From Coffea arabica (lineage: Eukaryota; Streptophyta; Magnoliopsida; Gentianales; Rubiaceae): a stretch of 64,000 bases of DNA. The stretch lies in assembly GCF_036785885.1 (NCBI RefSeq), contig NC_092312.1, forward strand, positions 17,688,001 to 17,752,000, written 5' to 3'. A model generated the notes under the pieces. That model made no database searches. It saw only the letters and a list, made by a program, of their open reading frames with translations, and was not told where the DNA came from. Below are positions 37,218-48,887 of this stretch, in pieces; positions within the stretch are counted from its first letter, which is position 1, and each line of letters begins with the position of its first letter. Position numbers and translations under genes: made by a program.

Positions 37218-39574
37218 GTGCTGAAAAATGGAAACTGGGAGGAATGGCGGAAGGAAAGGCGGGGGGGATTGACGGTGACTTGTGAAATGCACTGCTGTTG
37301 GATCAAGTGCTAGGTTTTAGCGCTGTTGACGGGCACGCCTGCCCTTGGTCTTGCTGGGCCAGAATACAAAACGTGGTACTTCTCTGGACAACGAGAAATT
37401 TAACCTAACCTAGATAAGTAAAAGATTTTTAAGTTTGGAAAATGGTTCCATCAATGGAGGAAACTATACAACTTTAGGTTTCTCCAAGGCAAATTGAGCT
37501 GCAGTTTTCAACTCTATCTCTTGTTAACGTGGCAAAAATGCCTGCCCAACTACAGTTTTGAGCAGCGTCGTCGTTTTCAGCTACAGTTTTGAGCAGAGGA
37601 GCAGCTACAGCCGTGAGATTTTCTTGAAATGATCAAGCCTTCCTACCGTACGAAATTGAGTACCCAGCGGGAATGTGAAGTTTTCAAACGTCGAAATCGT
37701 CTTTACAAGTGGTTAAAAAGTTTGAGATATTTAACGTCCACTCAATAGTCGTAGTCATAGGCCCGATATTCGTTAAAACTTCACCTGAACCTGAATGTCA
37801 CGAGTCACCAGCACCGGATTGGAGAATGAATTCATGCAACGACACCAGACGCGAAGTGCCTTTAGTTCTCAAATTCACGCGCAAAAGGGTGATTTTTTCA
37901 CAGTAGCTTAACGTGGATGGCTCAATGCTTGTTTGACATCCAGTTGAAAGCTTTTTCAGACAGTAGTAGACTTGAATTCTTTGACATGTACTTGTCGACA
38001 TTCTCAATGGCTAAGCTAAAAGTTAAGGAGGCGGCATGTGAGAAGTTGGCAGCTACAGCAACAACGTTTTGAAGAGTGCAAATTTAGTTTTGATCAAGCA
38101 GGGAACTCTTCTCTGATAGATTCCTAACGAGATCAAGAGGGACGGACGGCCCTATTCTGACGTGGCAGGATTAATTTTGTCAAAAGTGATGCTATTGCTG
38201 CCCTCTCGAGGTGTAGCGTGCGTACGTTCTCCAATTGGAAGCAGAAGGTCAAGAATTCATTGCACCTGGGTTCATAGCTGTGGCCAAGGGGGATTGACCT
38301 GACTCCTGACTCCTGACTCCTGAGAAGAAGAAAACTGAAAATCATCAAGTCAGAGTGGATGGGAAGTAGCCGAACGCACTTTGCCAAGTCGAGGCCTTTC
38401 GACCTTTTCTTCGGGGGGAGAATCCATGGCGTTCACTCTACTCGACCAAACTCGTTTGGCAAATATTTCCAGCTCCTTTTTGGTGGCTAATCTTGACCTT
38501 TTACCATTTGCTTCTCCGGTGGAAGTTCTGGTAAATCTTGACCTTTTACCACAGTACTTTGAAGTCTAGACTACTTCTCAAAAAGATAACGACGCCCCTT
38601 TTAATTGTTTGACTGCATCAAAGTTGATATAGATAGTACGATCTTTAACGGCATTCCTCAATTTCCACGAACATTTAAGCTAAATCAACTCACATGCTAG
38701 ATTAGTATCACAACATATATATATATATTTGCTAGAGAAGTTCTTCAAAAAGAAACTACTGACATCCTCTTTGCTTGTCCTTGGCTCCGCCTACTTTGGT
38801 TGTCTAGCAACATAATAGTTCTTCTGTTTTCAAGGAAATCAATAAGTTAGCAATCACAGGAGTGCGTGAACATATATAAAGGTAAATAGCAAAAGTAAAA
38901 TTGAAGCATGAGCAGCTTGAATGGAAACACAATTGGAAGATGGCGAGAACATATTTTTCCCGTCCTTGGCATCATGTACAAAACTAGTTACCACAACATG
39001 GATCCCACTTTGCCCCAAGGCTTTTTGCTGTGGCAATGGGCTTCATAGATTTTCTTGATACTATATCAACTTGGGCTTAGAGACCTTGGACCAGACAGAA
39101 AAAAACTTACAAAACAAAAGGAGTTGAGACCAAAAGTTAGATAGCCTGCAAGTTTTAACTCTCATCATCAAATCCTTTCAATTTGAGTTCAACATACTAT
39201 GTTGAATTTTAATTTGGAGAGAGTCGCAGAGAAATTCAACATTTTATGAACAGTAAATTTAACAACCGGTCCACATTTTCTAATGAGGAACAACAATCTA
39301 CAAAACAAACATGTGTAGAAACTATATGCAAATTAAAGAAAATAAACAAGTTCTACGGAGGTATCAATTTCTCGACACGCATGTGTGTGTATTTTGAAGT
39401 TACCTTACTAAACCCCATCTGATAAAAATGTGTTGATTGTTTGTCAAGATAAGAAACGGTCGGGAATTCCTGAAAGACCGACCAAACTTGTGATTTGGCA
39501 TACATTTATTATAAGAAAGAAATGAGATCTGGATTTTTTTTTTCTTCGTTATTAGAAAGCGACACAATTAAAAA
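37218..39574. other. Gene-poor spacer
   Basis: No gene could be supported. Small direct repeats of CTACAGTTTTGAGCAG occur near 37548 and 37579. A CTGACTC microrepeat lies at about 38299-38322. The frame at 38381-38569 contains a repeated NLDLLP motif but no recognisable domain. Confidence 0.4.
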
Positions 39575-39941
39575 TTCAAAGGACTAACTAATTATACTTT
39601 ACACTTTTGAACTTGTATCAAGTTCACATTTTTGCATCCTAAAACATTTTAATTTTGGGCATTTGTTCACTAAACTCTTAGATTGTCTCGCTTAAATCCA
39701 ATCGCCAAAATTGTTAGAAAAATTAATGGGACAAAGGACAGTGAAACTCAATGAAAACATACTGTTTTCATCGATTCGCATGGTCCTCTATTCTGGTAAT
39801 TTTGCTAACGATGTTATTGATTAGATTTAAATGGGACTAATTTTAAGAATTTAGGATGCAAATCGTCTTAAATTGAAGTTTTGGGTGTAAAATAGGAAAG
39901 TGATGCAAGGTCTAGGTGTAAAGTAGAGTTGGTCCAAATTG
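39575..39941. mobile_element. Foldback element with about 150-bp inverted arms
   Basis: The left arm from 39577 (AAGGACTAACTAATTATACTTTACAC-type sequence) and the right arm ending 39935 (GTAAAGTAGAGTTGGTCC) are inverted and imperfectly matched across about 150 bases. They include the shared word TTTGCATCCTAAA and its complement. Such GGACTAA-ended arms are common in non-autonomous Mutator-like elements. No transposase and no clear target duplication were seen. Confidence 0.55.
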
Positions 39942-42507
39942 AAATCCAAGTGGATGAACTTTTAGAGTTGGTTTAAGGCCATTTTTCTTCTGGAATTATA
40001 ATTTATAAGAAGAAGACTACTTGGAAACCCAATTGCTGATTCCATCTCTAAATTAGTAGTTTAATTAGATGATAAACCACCCGATGATGTATAATTAAAT
40101 GCAAATATTGTGCCGCCGCTTGGCCAATACATATATCACTTTGTACGGTTAAAATAAAAAGAAGACGAATAAGAAATGGGGCTATAGACAGACAGTGCAA
40201 TCTAAACTAATGCCGCCAGAATGTTTCTCCGGAGTTGTCCTCTGATAATAAAAAAAAAAAAAAAAAAAAAAAAAAAACTTTTTCGAGCAAAAAAATGAAA
40301 TTTATTTGATAGAGATTTGCATGGTATGGTACGTAGCAAGAGGGTGTTGTTTAATAAATCTCTAGTCTCATCCTACGACTGTTTAACAGGATTCTCTTGT
40401 GATCTAAACTCGGTTCAGATTGCAATATATATATTCAAGAAAGCGACACTCAATTGCTCATTGCATCTCTAAACTAATAGTTTAATTAGATGATAAACCA
40501 GTCTTGTAGTTAATTTTGTGTTTTGATACAAGTCACGAGGCTTTTCATCCGCTCGGGGCCTTGACCGTTCTCTGATGCTCTCTCTCTCTCTCTCTACATC
40601 GGTCCGGAGAGTGTTCTTTATGTTCAAGAAGAAATCGACCGGAAGACGAAGCATATAATTAACGGCGAATTAATGGAAGAGGGGACCTTTTTATTATTTG
40701 CCTGTTTATTTAGTTGACAATGACAAGAGACGGGGTATACGGACCTATTTGAGTGCGCTCTGACGAAAGTAATAATTCAGACCAAATCTCTTCGTTGTAT
40801 TGTGTGTGGTTAATATTTATTAGTTCATTCCTGTATCTGTCATTTACCCATTCATTTTAGCTTGCTTGTTAGATTTTGCTACTATGAAACACGTGCTCGA
40901 GGTAACATTTGACGGTGACTCGCGATTTTTATTACGATAACTTTACTCCTCTAAACGTCATTGCTAACGTTTAACTTAACAGCGAGGAATTAGGAGCTAA
41001 AATTGGGATCATTAGTGCAGTCATCTTCCGTCACCGGTGATGTAATAGAAATGGTATCGAAATTTCCGTCACCGGATGAGGAGTGTGACAGAATGGCTGA
41101 CCGCGTCACTGATTGTTGATCTGTGGGATGGTATTCTTTTAGTGCTCAAGTAAGGTGACGAGGCCGATAACAAATCTTTCCTCGCCAGCCACCCAAAAAC
41201 ATTTATTACGACGCGTCCAACAGCTTGCTTGGGTGATGTCAGGAGCAGGAGAAAAGACGGAGTAAACAAAAGGAACACGGCGATGGAAAGAATTAATAAG
41301 CTTTTTTAAATCAACGATATATATATATATACTATCAGCATTACCGTTTGATAAATAATAATTATTTAAAATTTAAAATTAATTTTTTCATACATATCAA
41401 CATGTATCAAAGCGATGATAATATATACATTATCAGTGTATATATATATATATATATATATAAGAAGATTTATTTTCTAACAAAAAATGTCAAAGTCGAT
41501 GAATGCAACGAGGAGACGGGAGATGGTTCGAACCCTCTGTCCCCTGCATTTTCTTCTTAAACGCCTTTTTGTTAATTAACAAAGCTTGCCCACAGTCACA
41601 CACACACAGAAAAACCAAGGATAGCGGCTGATTGAATACTTTTAATCCTAAAGTCAATGTCATATTGCCCGACCTTTAAACCTCACACCTCTTGCCCTTC
41701 TGACCACGATCTTACCATCAAAATTAGTGAGTGTATAATAAGTGAATAAAAACATGTACGCAGTCATGTGGTAATAGATGGGGCTGCAAAAGATGTTAAA
41801 CTACGTGGGGTTGTAAAAAAAAAAAAAATTTTTTTTTTGAGCTCTTAACAAATTTGATCTCGATTTATTAAAGAATTTGATTCATGTTCGAATTTTGGCA
41901 ATTTTGGTTTGAATTCAATCAAGGATTAGAACCCGACTAAGAAATTAAATCGAATTCAAATTTGTCCACATCCGATTCGATTTGTCAAGACTTGATAAAA
42001 CTCAAATAACTTTTTATATTTTATTTAGAATTATATTACTATTTTATATAACATTATTGTCAACCTATCAAATATCCGATCGAATATTCAATCTTAAATT
42101 TTAAACTAGTAGTACAAGATTTGAACTCAAGTCCAAAAGCTCAACTAGTAACAATTTAAAAAAGTCCGGCTCAACTCTATTTGTTTATTGTCCGATGACA
42201 AGTGTAGCATTTAGCTTTTTGGTATTTTTTTCATTGGGTAGCAAGTTTTTGGATCTTCTTGATCATTTCTTGAATGATTATGACATTATCCGTTGTATAT
42301 CTTCCGGGACTGACAAGAATCACGAACTCTTGCATTATTGTAAGTTGATAAGATCGTGAGACCTACGGAAACGGAACGCGATATGTTGTGTATGACCTGG
42401 AATGGAAAAATAAATGCTCGGTGAACTTGCGTAAACGGCTGGCAACCATGTCGTCACAATTTATTCCGTTCTCCGCTACGGACCTCCAAAAACAATTAAA
42501 TAACGGA
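39942..42507. other. Gene-poor AT-rich spacer
   Basis: No gene could be supported. Simple repeats present are an A run at 40250-40276, a CT microsatellite near 40577-40596 and TA tracts near 41318 and 41440-41462. Sequence near 40027-40080 and 40455-40500 shares the word CTAAATTAGTAGTTTAATTAGATGATAAACCA-like text (41-bp class direct repeat). Confidence 0.45.
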
Positions 42508-42651
42508 TTTGTTTGGATTGTAAGTTATTTGGGATATTTTTACTGTATCATTTTTTATGATATGATGTATGTCAGATAAAAAGGTGTATTAAAAATTATA
42601 ATAATGATGTAAACAAATAAAATTGAAGAAATAATGCTCAATCCGAACAAA
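42508..42651. mobile_element. Small MITE, TTTGTTTGGATTG ends
   Basis: Inverted ends TTTGTTTGGATTG and CAATCCGAACAAA bound about 144 bp. The interior carries ATGATATGATGTATGTCAGATAAAAAG, matching part of the element at 46223 and of the Helitron interior near 9850. The target duplication is not clear. Confidence 0.65.
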
Positions 42652-43077
42652 CCTAACGAAAATCAAAAGTGCAATCTAGTTTTAGTCGGTCATAGTTTTT
42701 CTGTTACGACGTGAAACTAATGCTAATTTATATTTAGTGGATCATAGTTTGTAGTAATAGTGTATCGAATTATAAATTAATGCAACAATATAGAAAAAAT
42801 TGTAAAAGTAGACAAGAAAAAAGAAATTTTTTTTTTTATTTTGTCAAAAGGAACCGCAGTTTTATACTACACTTTGATACAAGGAAATAACCTCTATTAT
42901 TATATCACCTCAAAAATCATGAAAATTTTGTCATCATAGCATATTACTCCTTCCGTCCAGTTGAAAGTATCATATTTTCTTTTTATTTTGAGATGTTTTA
43001 AAATATTTGTCATGTTAAAAAAATCAAAATACCTTTTAGTCTCTCTTTTCAATATAACTCTTTTTTCTAATCATATA
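42652..43077. other. Spacer with a worn Stowaway end
   Basis: No gene is present. At about 42949 a TACTCCTTCCGTCCAGTTGAAAG terminus begins a second Stowaway copy whose other end appears to have been interrupted by the Stowaway at 43078; a degraded complement (GATACCATTCAAACTT) follows at about 43433. Confidence 0.45.
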
Positions 43078-43428
43078 TTCCCTCCGTCCCACTTTGATAG
43101 TTTTGTTTTCCTTTTTCGTCTGTCCCAAATTGTAGTCCACTTTCCCATTAAGAAATATAGTAATCTTTCAAATTATCTAAAATACCCTTATTAAATATCT
43201 TGTTATTAATATATTGTTATTAAATACTAACCCACTACATTGAATACATTGAGCTTTTCTAATACTAACCAATTAGTTGTAACTGATATTAATTGGCACT
43301 CTTCGTGATTAGCATAAGGGTATTTTAGGAAATTATTAATCTAAATTTATGTTTCCAACCAAATTAATTACACTTTCTTAATCTGTGTAAAAAAAAATCA
43401 AGACTAACAAAACGGGACGGAGGGAGTA
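43076..43428. mobile_element. Stowaway MITE
   Basis: The left end TTCCCTCCGTCCCACTTTGATAG (43078) and the right end, whose complement reads CTCCCTCCGTCCCGTTTTG (ending 43426), are near-canonical Stowaway termini. TA flanks both sides (43076-43077, 43427-43428). The element is about 350 bp and non-coding. Confidence 0.85.
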
Positions 43429-43729
43429 CATGATACCATTCAAACTTAAAATTTGATATTATGAGGATGAAATTGAAAAGCAAAAAAAAATAGAAATTAA
43501 AAATTTTTCCCCATGCTTTCCAATTGACCACTAATGACTAAAGAAAAAAAAAATGGCCATTGGATTTGTCGTCCAGACGGTGACAGTTTACATCGTAGTC
43601 CTGATCCTTTTGTCCTCACGGCAATCAATAAAGGAAGCCATATTTCGTCATTTTCCATCCCATTATCATAATCATAGAAAAGCAGTGTAGCACTTCTCTC
43701 AGTTTTTTCCAAGCTAAGCTTTAGAAGAA
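43429..43729 (+). promoter_or_regulatory. UGT84 promoter and leader
   Basis: The 300 bases between the Stowaway MITE and the UGT start codon must hold the proximal promoter. No obvious canonical TATA box was picked out. The MITE pair directly upstream may contribute regulatory sequence. Confidence 0.4.
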
Positions 43730-45181
43730 ATGGGCAGTCACTCATTGCCTTGCTCCCTTGTTCATGTTTTTCTAGTCTCCTTCCCGGGCCAAGGACACGT
43801 TAATCCGCTGCTTAGACTAGGCAAGCGCCTTGCTGCGAAAGGTCTGCTGGTCACACTTTCAGCACCCGAACTCATCGGAAAAGAGATCCGGAAAGCCAAC
43901 CAAATGAGCGATGAGCCCACCCCTGTTGGTGATGGAATGATCAGGTTTGAATTCTTTGATGATGAATGGGTAGAGGATGAAAACAAAGCCTTCTGTATTG
44001 GTGAGTACACGAAACATCTTGAGGTCGCTGGCCGGAAAATACTCCCTGGAGTAATCAAGAAACAAGAGGAACAAGGTCTCCCTGTTGCCTGCATAATCAA
44101 TAATCCATTCATTCCCTGGGTTTCTGATGTAGCCGAGAGCCTTCACATCCCAAGTGCTATCCTATGGGTGCAGTCTTGTGCCTGCTTTTCAGCATATTAC
44201 CACTACTGTCATGCCCTAGCTCCTTATCCCACCGACGCCGAACCCGAAATTGATGTTCAATTGCCATCTATGCCATTGTTGAAGCACGATGAGATTCCTA
44301 GTTTCTTGCATCCCACAACTCCTTATCCATTCCTGAGGGAGGCCATCTTAGGTCAGTTCACGAACTTGTCAAAGAGTTTCTGTATATTGATGGACACTTT
44401 TCAGGAGCTTGAGCATGATGTCATCAACTACGTGGCGAAGCTCTGCCCCGTCAGGCCCATTGGACCTTTATTTAAAAATCCAAAAGTTCCAGCCTCAAAC
44501 GTCAGTGTTGATATTCTGAAAGCCGATGATTGCATAGGGTGGCTGGACTCCAAACCACCGGCGTCCGTCGTGTACATATCTTTTGGAAGCATTGTTTTCT
44601 TGAAGGAAGAGCAAATCGCTGAGCTTGCATACGGACTATTGGATTCCGAGGTGTCGTTCTTGTGGGTTGTTAGGCCTCGAAGCAAGGACTCCGGCTATCA
44701 AGAAGTGGTGTTACCAGATGGGTTCCTGGAAAAGGCCGGCGACAAGGGTAAAATTGTGCGATGGAGTCCACAAGAACAAGTCTTGGCACATCCCTCTGTT
44801 GCTTGTTTTTTAAGTCACTGCGGTTGGAACTCGACGTTGGAAGCACTTGCCAGTGGGATGCCGGTTTTGGCTTTTCCTCAATGGGGTGATCAAGTCACTG
44901 ATGCCAAGTACTTGGTGGATGAATTCAAAGTTGGGATAAGAATGTGTAGAGGTGAGGCGGAGAATAAGATTGTTGCTAGGGAGGAACTGGAGAAGTGTTT
45001 GCGCGAAGCTACAAATGGTCCCAAGGCAGCTGAGATGAAAGAGAATGCGATGAAGTGGAAGAAGTTGGCCGCTGATGCGGTGGCCGAAGGTGGTACTTCT
45101 GATCGGAATTTGCAGGAGTTCGTCGACGAAATCAGGAGGAGGTGCACCGTGACGCTGCTGGAAAATGGAAAACAACAGTGA
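43730..45181 (+). CDS. UGT84A: UDP-glucosyltransferase, UGT84 (phenolic acid glucose-ester) type
   Basis: A single exon of 483 residues, normal for the family. UGT84 enzymes transfer glucose from UDP-glucose to the carboxyl group of benzoic or hydroxycinnamic acids in the cytosol, giving 1-O-glucose esters used for tannin and chlorogenate-type metabolism; some members accept auxins. The N-terminal [17 protein letters not shown] carries the catalytic His23. [31 protein letters not shown] and [15 protein letters not shown] are typical of the UGT84 clade. The plant secondary product glycosyltransferase box spans 345-388, from WSPQEQ through HCGWNS to PQWGDQ, with Trp at position 22 and Gln at 44, the glucose-type pattern. 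No intron, as in UGT84 relatives I recall. Substrate is inferred from clade only. Confidence 0.93.
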   Translation: MGSHSLPCSLVHVFLVSFPGQGHVNPLLRLGKRLAAKGLLVTLSAPELIGKEIRKANQMSDEPTPVGDGMIRFEFFDDEWVEDENKAFCIGEYTKHLEVAGRKILPGVIKKQEEQGLPVACIINNPFIPWVSDVAESLHIPSAILWVQSCACFSAYYHYCHALAPYPTDAEPEIDVQLPSMPLLKHDEIPSFLHPTTPYPFLREAILGQFTNLSKSFCILMDTFQELEHDVINYVAKLCPVRPIGPLFKNPKVPASNVSVDILKADDCIGWLDSKPPASVVYISFGSIVFLKEEQIAELAYGLLDSEVSFLWVVRPRSKDSGYQEVVLPDGFLEKAGDKGKIVRWSPQEQVLAHPSVACFLSHCGWNSTLEALASGMPVLAFPQWGDQVTDAKYLVDEFKVGIRMCRGEAENKIVAREELEKCLREATNGPKAAEMKENAMKWKKLAADAVAEGGTSDRNLQEFVDEIRRRCTVTLLENGKQQ

Positions 45182-46222
45182 ATTCCGCGCCATTGACGCT
45201 GCGTGCCTTGTATCGTAATACGACCAATACTAAAATCCTAGTTCTTCTTCCTTTCTTTTTTTTTTTCAAATCCTAATTCAATCACTACAAATCAAACTTA
45301 TTTGGCTGTGGAAATTACTGAGTTCTAGCTCAATTATGCACTGATCATGAATAAATGCTGTATTTTTCTTTTTTTTTTTTTGGGTTGGCGAGTATATTCT
45401 TACACTTTAACATTCCTTGACCATTTCCGACAAATAAAAGAGCAAATCAATGGAAAGAAATGATGGGTACTTTTTTTGGGCAAGGTACGAACAACTTATA
45501 AAAAAATACTTTTTCGTAAATATAATTTTTAATTAATTTTTTATTTTATATATATCAAATGATCATATTAATTTTTTCATCAAAAATTAAAAGAAAATAC
45601 AATACAAACGTAACCTAGAGATGGAACTTTCAGGCGACTGGAATTTGTCGTGGTGAACTGATGACTGTTAATGGGTATGGGCATCGAGTGTACTTTGATT
45701 TAGGGTACTTCTACGAAATTTGTCAGATGGGGAGTCAGTCCGTCAATTCCAATCGCCGTTCGAAGCTATCTAGAAACTTTGACTAGGAGGCTCATTTCAA
45801 GTGCATATTATAGTGCCCTTTTCTGGTTATACTAGAGGGAACCTGGAACCAGGATGTGCAAGTATAACCTAGGCCCACCTACGAAATTCAAACTAAAATG
45901 AGTCTAAAAAATAAAGTTTATTTTTAATCGAATGTTTCAAAAGTTTGTTTCAACTTGCTTATCGTGATGTTGTAAAGAGTTATCTTGCTGTATTGTATAT
46001 ATAATATATTTTTGTATTATATAGACAAACAACAGCAAAAGATTCAAAAATCAAATACATGAGAATTGAGAAATGGAAAATCAATTCAATTAATTAATGT
46101 TAACATAAGTAGGATTTACTCATATAAGATTAATTTTTCCTAGCGTTGAATAAATGACAACTATGTAAAATTTAAATTTAAAATTTAATTTTTGTATACA
46201 TGTCATGAATCCAACGGTGATT
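45182..46222. other. UGT84 3' UTR and AT-rich spacer
   Basis: The 3' UTR probably occupies the first 150-250 bases, with T runs near 45256 and 45370. No gene or clear element was seen beyond it. Confidence 0.45.
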
Positions 46223-46393
46223 GTGTTTGGATTGTCAATTATTTCACTTTATTTACACCTTATTTACACACACTGATTTGCTTGCATCATCAACATATTT
46301 TTCAATCATCTTTTTATCTCACATACATCATATCAAAAAAATACTACAGTACTTTTTCACAAAATTATCTCAAATAATTTACAATCCAAACAC
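46223..46393. mobile_element. Small MITE, GTGTTTGGATTG ends
   Basis: Inverted ends GTGTTTGGATTGTCAATTATTT and its near-complement (ending CAATCCAAACAC at 46393) bound 171 bp. The interior is related to the MITE at 42508 and the Helitron interior near 9850. No transposase is present. Confidence 0.7.
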
Positions 46394-48251
46394 TATACAC
46401 TATCAGTGTATATAAGATTTACTCAATGATATATGCTTTATAAAGCTCAAATATCATGCTATTATAATTACAAATACATAAAATTTCACCGTTATTTCTT
46501 TCTCAAACAAGACGCCATCATGTAAAAACTACCATCTTACAGATTCACAACAAAACTTGCAAGAAATTCGAACGGAAGACTTTTCAATGCATAAAAAGGG
46601 TACAAAAATTCATTACCAAAGAATTACTAAAAAAAAATGCAAGATTCAATTATACATTGAAAAGGAACTATAACATCATAATTACAAAATACAAATTTTG
46701 CATTTAGATTTAAAATAACCCTTACAAAAGGAAAATCAACTTGCAGAACTAAAATAATGAAAGATTAATGAATATTAAGGAGACCAAACTAAAATAAAAA
46801 TTACACCATGGTAAAATAATAAAGAGGCAAAAAAAAAGAAAAATGATAAAGGCTAAATAAAATATGGTTAACAAAAAAAATTAAACCCATATATTGGCAG
46901 CGTGAAATGGGAAAAAAAATAGGAATAAAAAAATGGAACATACCAGACAGTAAGAGTAGTAGTGGTAAAAAATCTATTGCCTATATTTCTCTTTAAAAAA
47001 ATATAGAGATGATTATGAATCATGATTTTGGAACAAAGGAAGAAAAGAAATATCCATTCTCGTATAAGAAAAAAATACATTCGGTTAACTCTAGAGGAAA
47101 AAGAAAAAGATGCATCGATTGAATAGAAGGAGGAAATGCAAAGAAAAATTAGAATGAAGGAAAAAAAAAAGAAGGGGAAAAACAAAATATTGGATTAAAA
47201 AGTTAAAATTGATGGAGTAAGACATGACAGTAAAAATCGGTTGATCAGTTAACAATAATCACTTAAAAAAATAATAAGAAACTAATCCTAGTATAATTAA
47301 TTATAAAGAAAAAATTGAAGGGAAAAAAGGAAAGATGAACAAAAAAGAGGGAGATGAGGGTTCAAAGCAGAAGCAGAAGGAGGAAGAAGAGAAGAATTAG
47401 GAAGAGTGATGTTTTATGATTTTTGACAAATAAAAAAAACAGTGAAGTAAAAATTCAACTAAAAACTAAAACTACCACTTATTAAAAATATAGACAATAT
47501 ATGTGTTAAAAAGATGGGTTGCTACAGTAAATTGACCATTTTCTTATATACAAGGTAGATAAGTGTATTTCTCACAAAAAAACATGTAAGTGTGAAAGGC
47601 TGCAAACCGTAGGAGGATGTAAGTGCGTAATGCATATTACAAAGAAAGATTTATCTAGATGTAAGTGTGTTTATTACAACAATAATTTTGTTTATTTATC
47701 TAACTCTATTCAACAGCTAGTTAGTATTAAAATATAAATGTGAAAAAAATACAAAAGTAATTATGAAACGCTCAAAAGCATTTATTTGGACCATTATAAA
47801 CCAAAGGACGAATTAGATATAAATCCAAAGATCATAACATATATTAAGTGCAAATAACTAATAATATGTATAACTAATAAATTTAACTAATACATTAAGT
47901 GCAAACCTCCGTCATATTATGAAATAAAGTATGCAAATAACAAATATACTATGAAAATGGAGGTGATGAAAACAAATATACTATGACATATTTGTTTGTC
48001 ATTCTTTGTCTTTGGAGCCGGTAATAAAAATCGGAGGTGAAACGTGCTTTATCATGATCGCCATTGTACTTGGATGCAAACTCACTCCTAGAACTAAAAA
48101 CATGTTCAGGTACAACATTCTACCAAATAAATAAAAATAAAAGAAAAACCTCCTTGCAAAGCAGAATGACATAAACCCTCGTACTTCCAGCAGGGGTGCT
48201 TCTACGGTAGAAAGTGAGATGAACTTCCCACTGTGGACAGAGCCACCACAA
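46394..48251. other. A-rich gene-poor spacer
   Basis: Strongly A/purine-rich on the plus strand from about 46600 to 47450. The frame at 46868-47185 on the minus strand is Phe/Ser-rich low complexity. No gene could be supported. Confidence 0.45.
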
Positions 48252-48887
48252 TCAGAGCATCTACAATGCTATTACACTTTGTGGAGTGTAATTCACATGC
48301 CACGTCAGCATTCTACTTTCTCCTCTTTTATTACACTTTCACTCACAATGGATTACACTCCACAAGGTGTAATAGTATGGGTCCACAATTAATCAAATAT
48401 TTATTTTAATAATGCATAACTCATATCCCATAAATAAATAAAGTAATTTTTAAAACTAATTTTGTTATTTTTAAAAAATAAAGTACTAACTTTCTTTAAA
48501 TTTTGTACATTTTGAATTTTTTTATTTTCTAAAAATGATATTATTAATTTTTAAGTTTGAATAATATATATTTTTCTATGTTTCAAAAATAATATATTGT
48601 TATTTTTTTAAAAATAATTATATAGGAAATTAAACAAATATTTGATACTTCAAATGCGAAGATATCATAATAATCCATACTTAATTAATAATTCGGAATG
48701 TAATTAGTTGAACTCCATAACATAATATTACATAAGTTAAATCAAATAAAATACAAATAATAACAAAATGAATTACATAAGTTCAATGACATGATGCGTG
48801 TAATCTCCATGACACGGCTCCCCATTGGAGCCGTGTCATGGAGCGGTGTAATGGCTCTCCATTATACCCGCGTTGTGGCTGCCCTCA
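48252..48887. mobile_element. Harbinger-like MITE with internal perfect hairpin
   Basis: The left end GAGCATCTACAATGCTATTACAC (48255) and the complement of the right end (GGGCAGCCACAACGCGGG, ending 48884) form imperfect inverted repeats of the kind seen in PIF/Harbinger MITEs. TCA flanks both sides (48252-48254, 48885-48887), a 3-bp target duplication. Inside, 48805-48821 and 48827-48843 are perfect 17-bp inverted arms with a 5-base loop. GTGTAAT words recur on both sides. Confidence 0.65.

Noticed and set aside
41521-41555. GGTTCGAACCC resembling a tRNA or SINE B box
   Set aside because: No A box, no cloverleaf and no A tail with flanking duplication could be found nearby.
43762-45193. Several antisense frames within the UGT84 gene
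   Set aside because: Shadows of a strongly coding sense strand.
46868-47185. 105-codon minus-strand frame rich in Phe and Ser
   Set aside because: A product of an A-rich tract read on the other strand; no domain.
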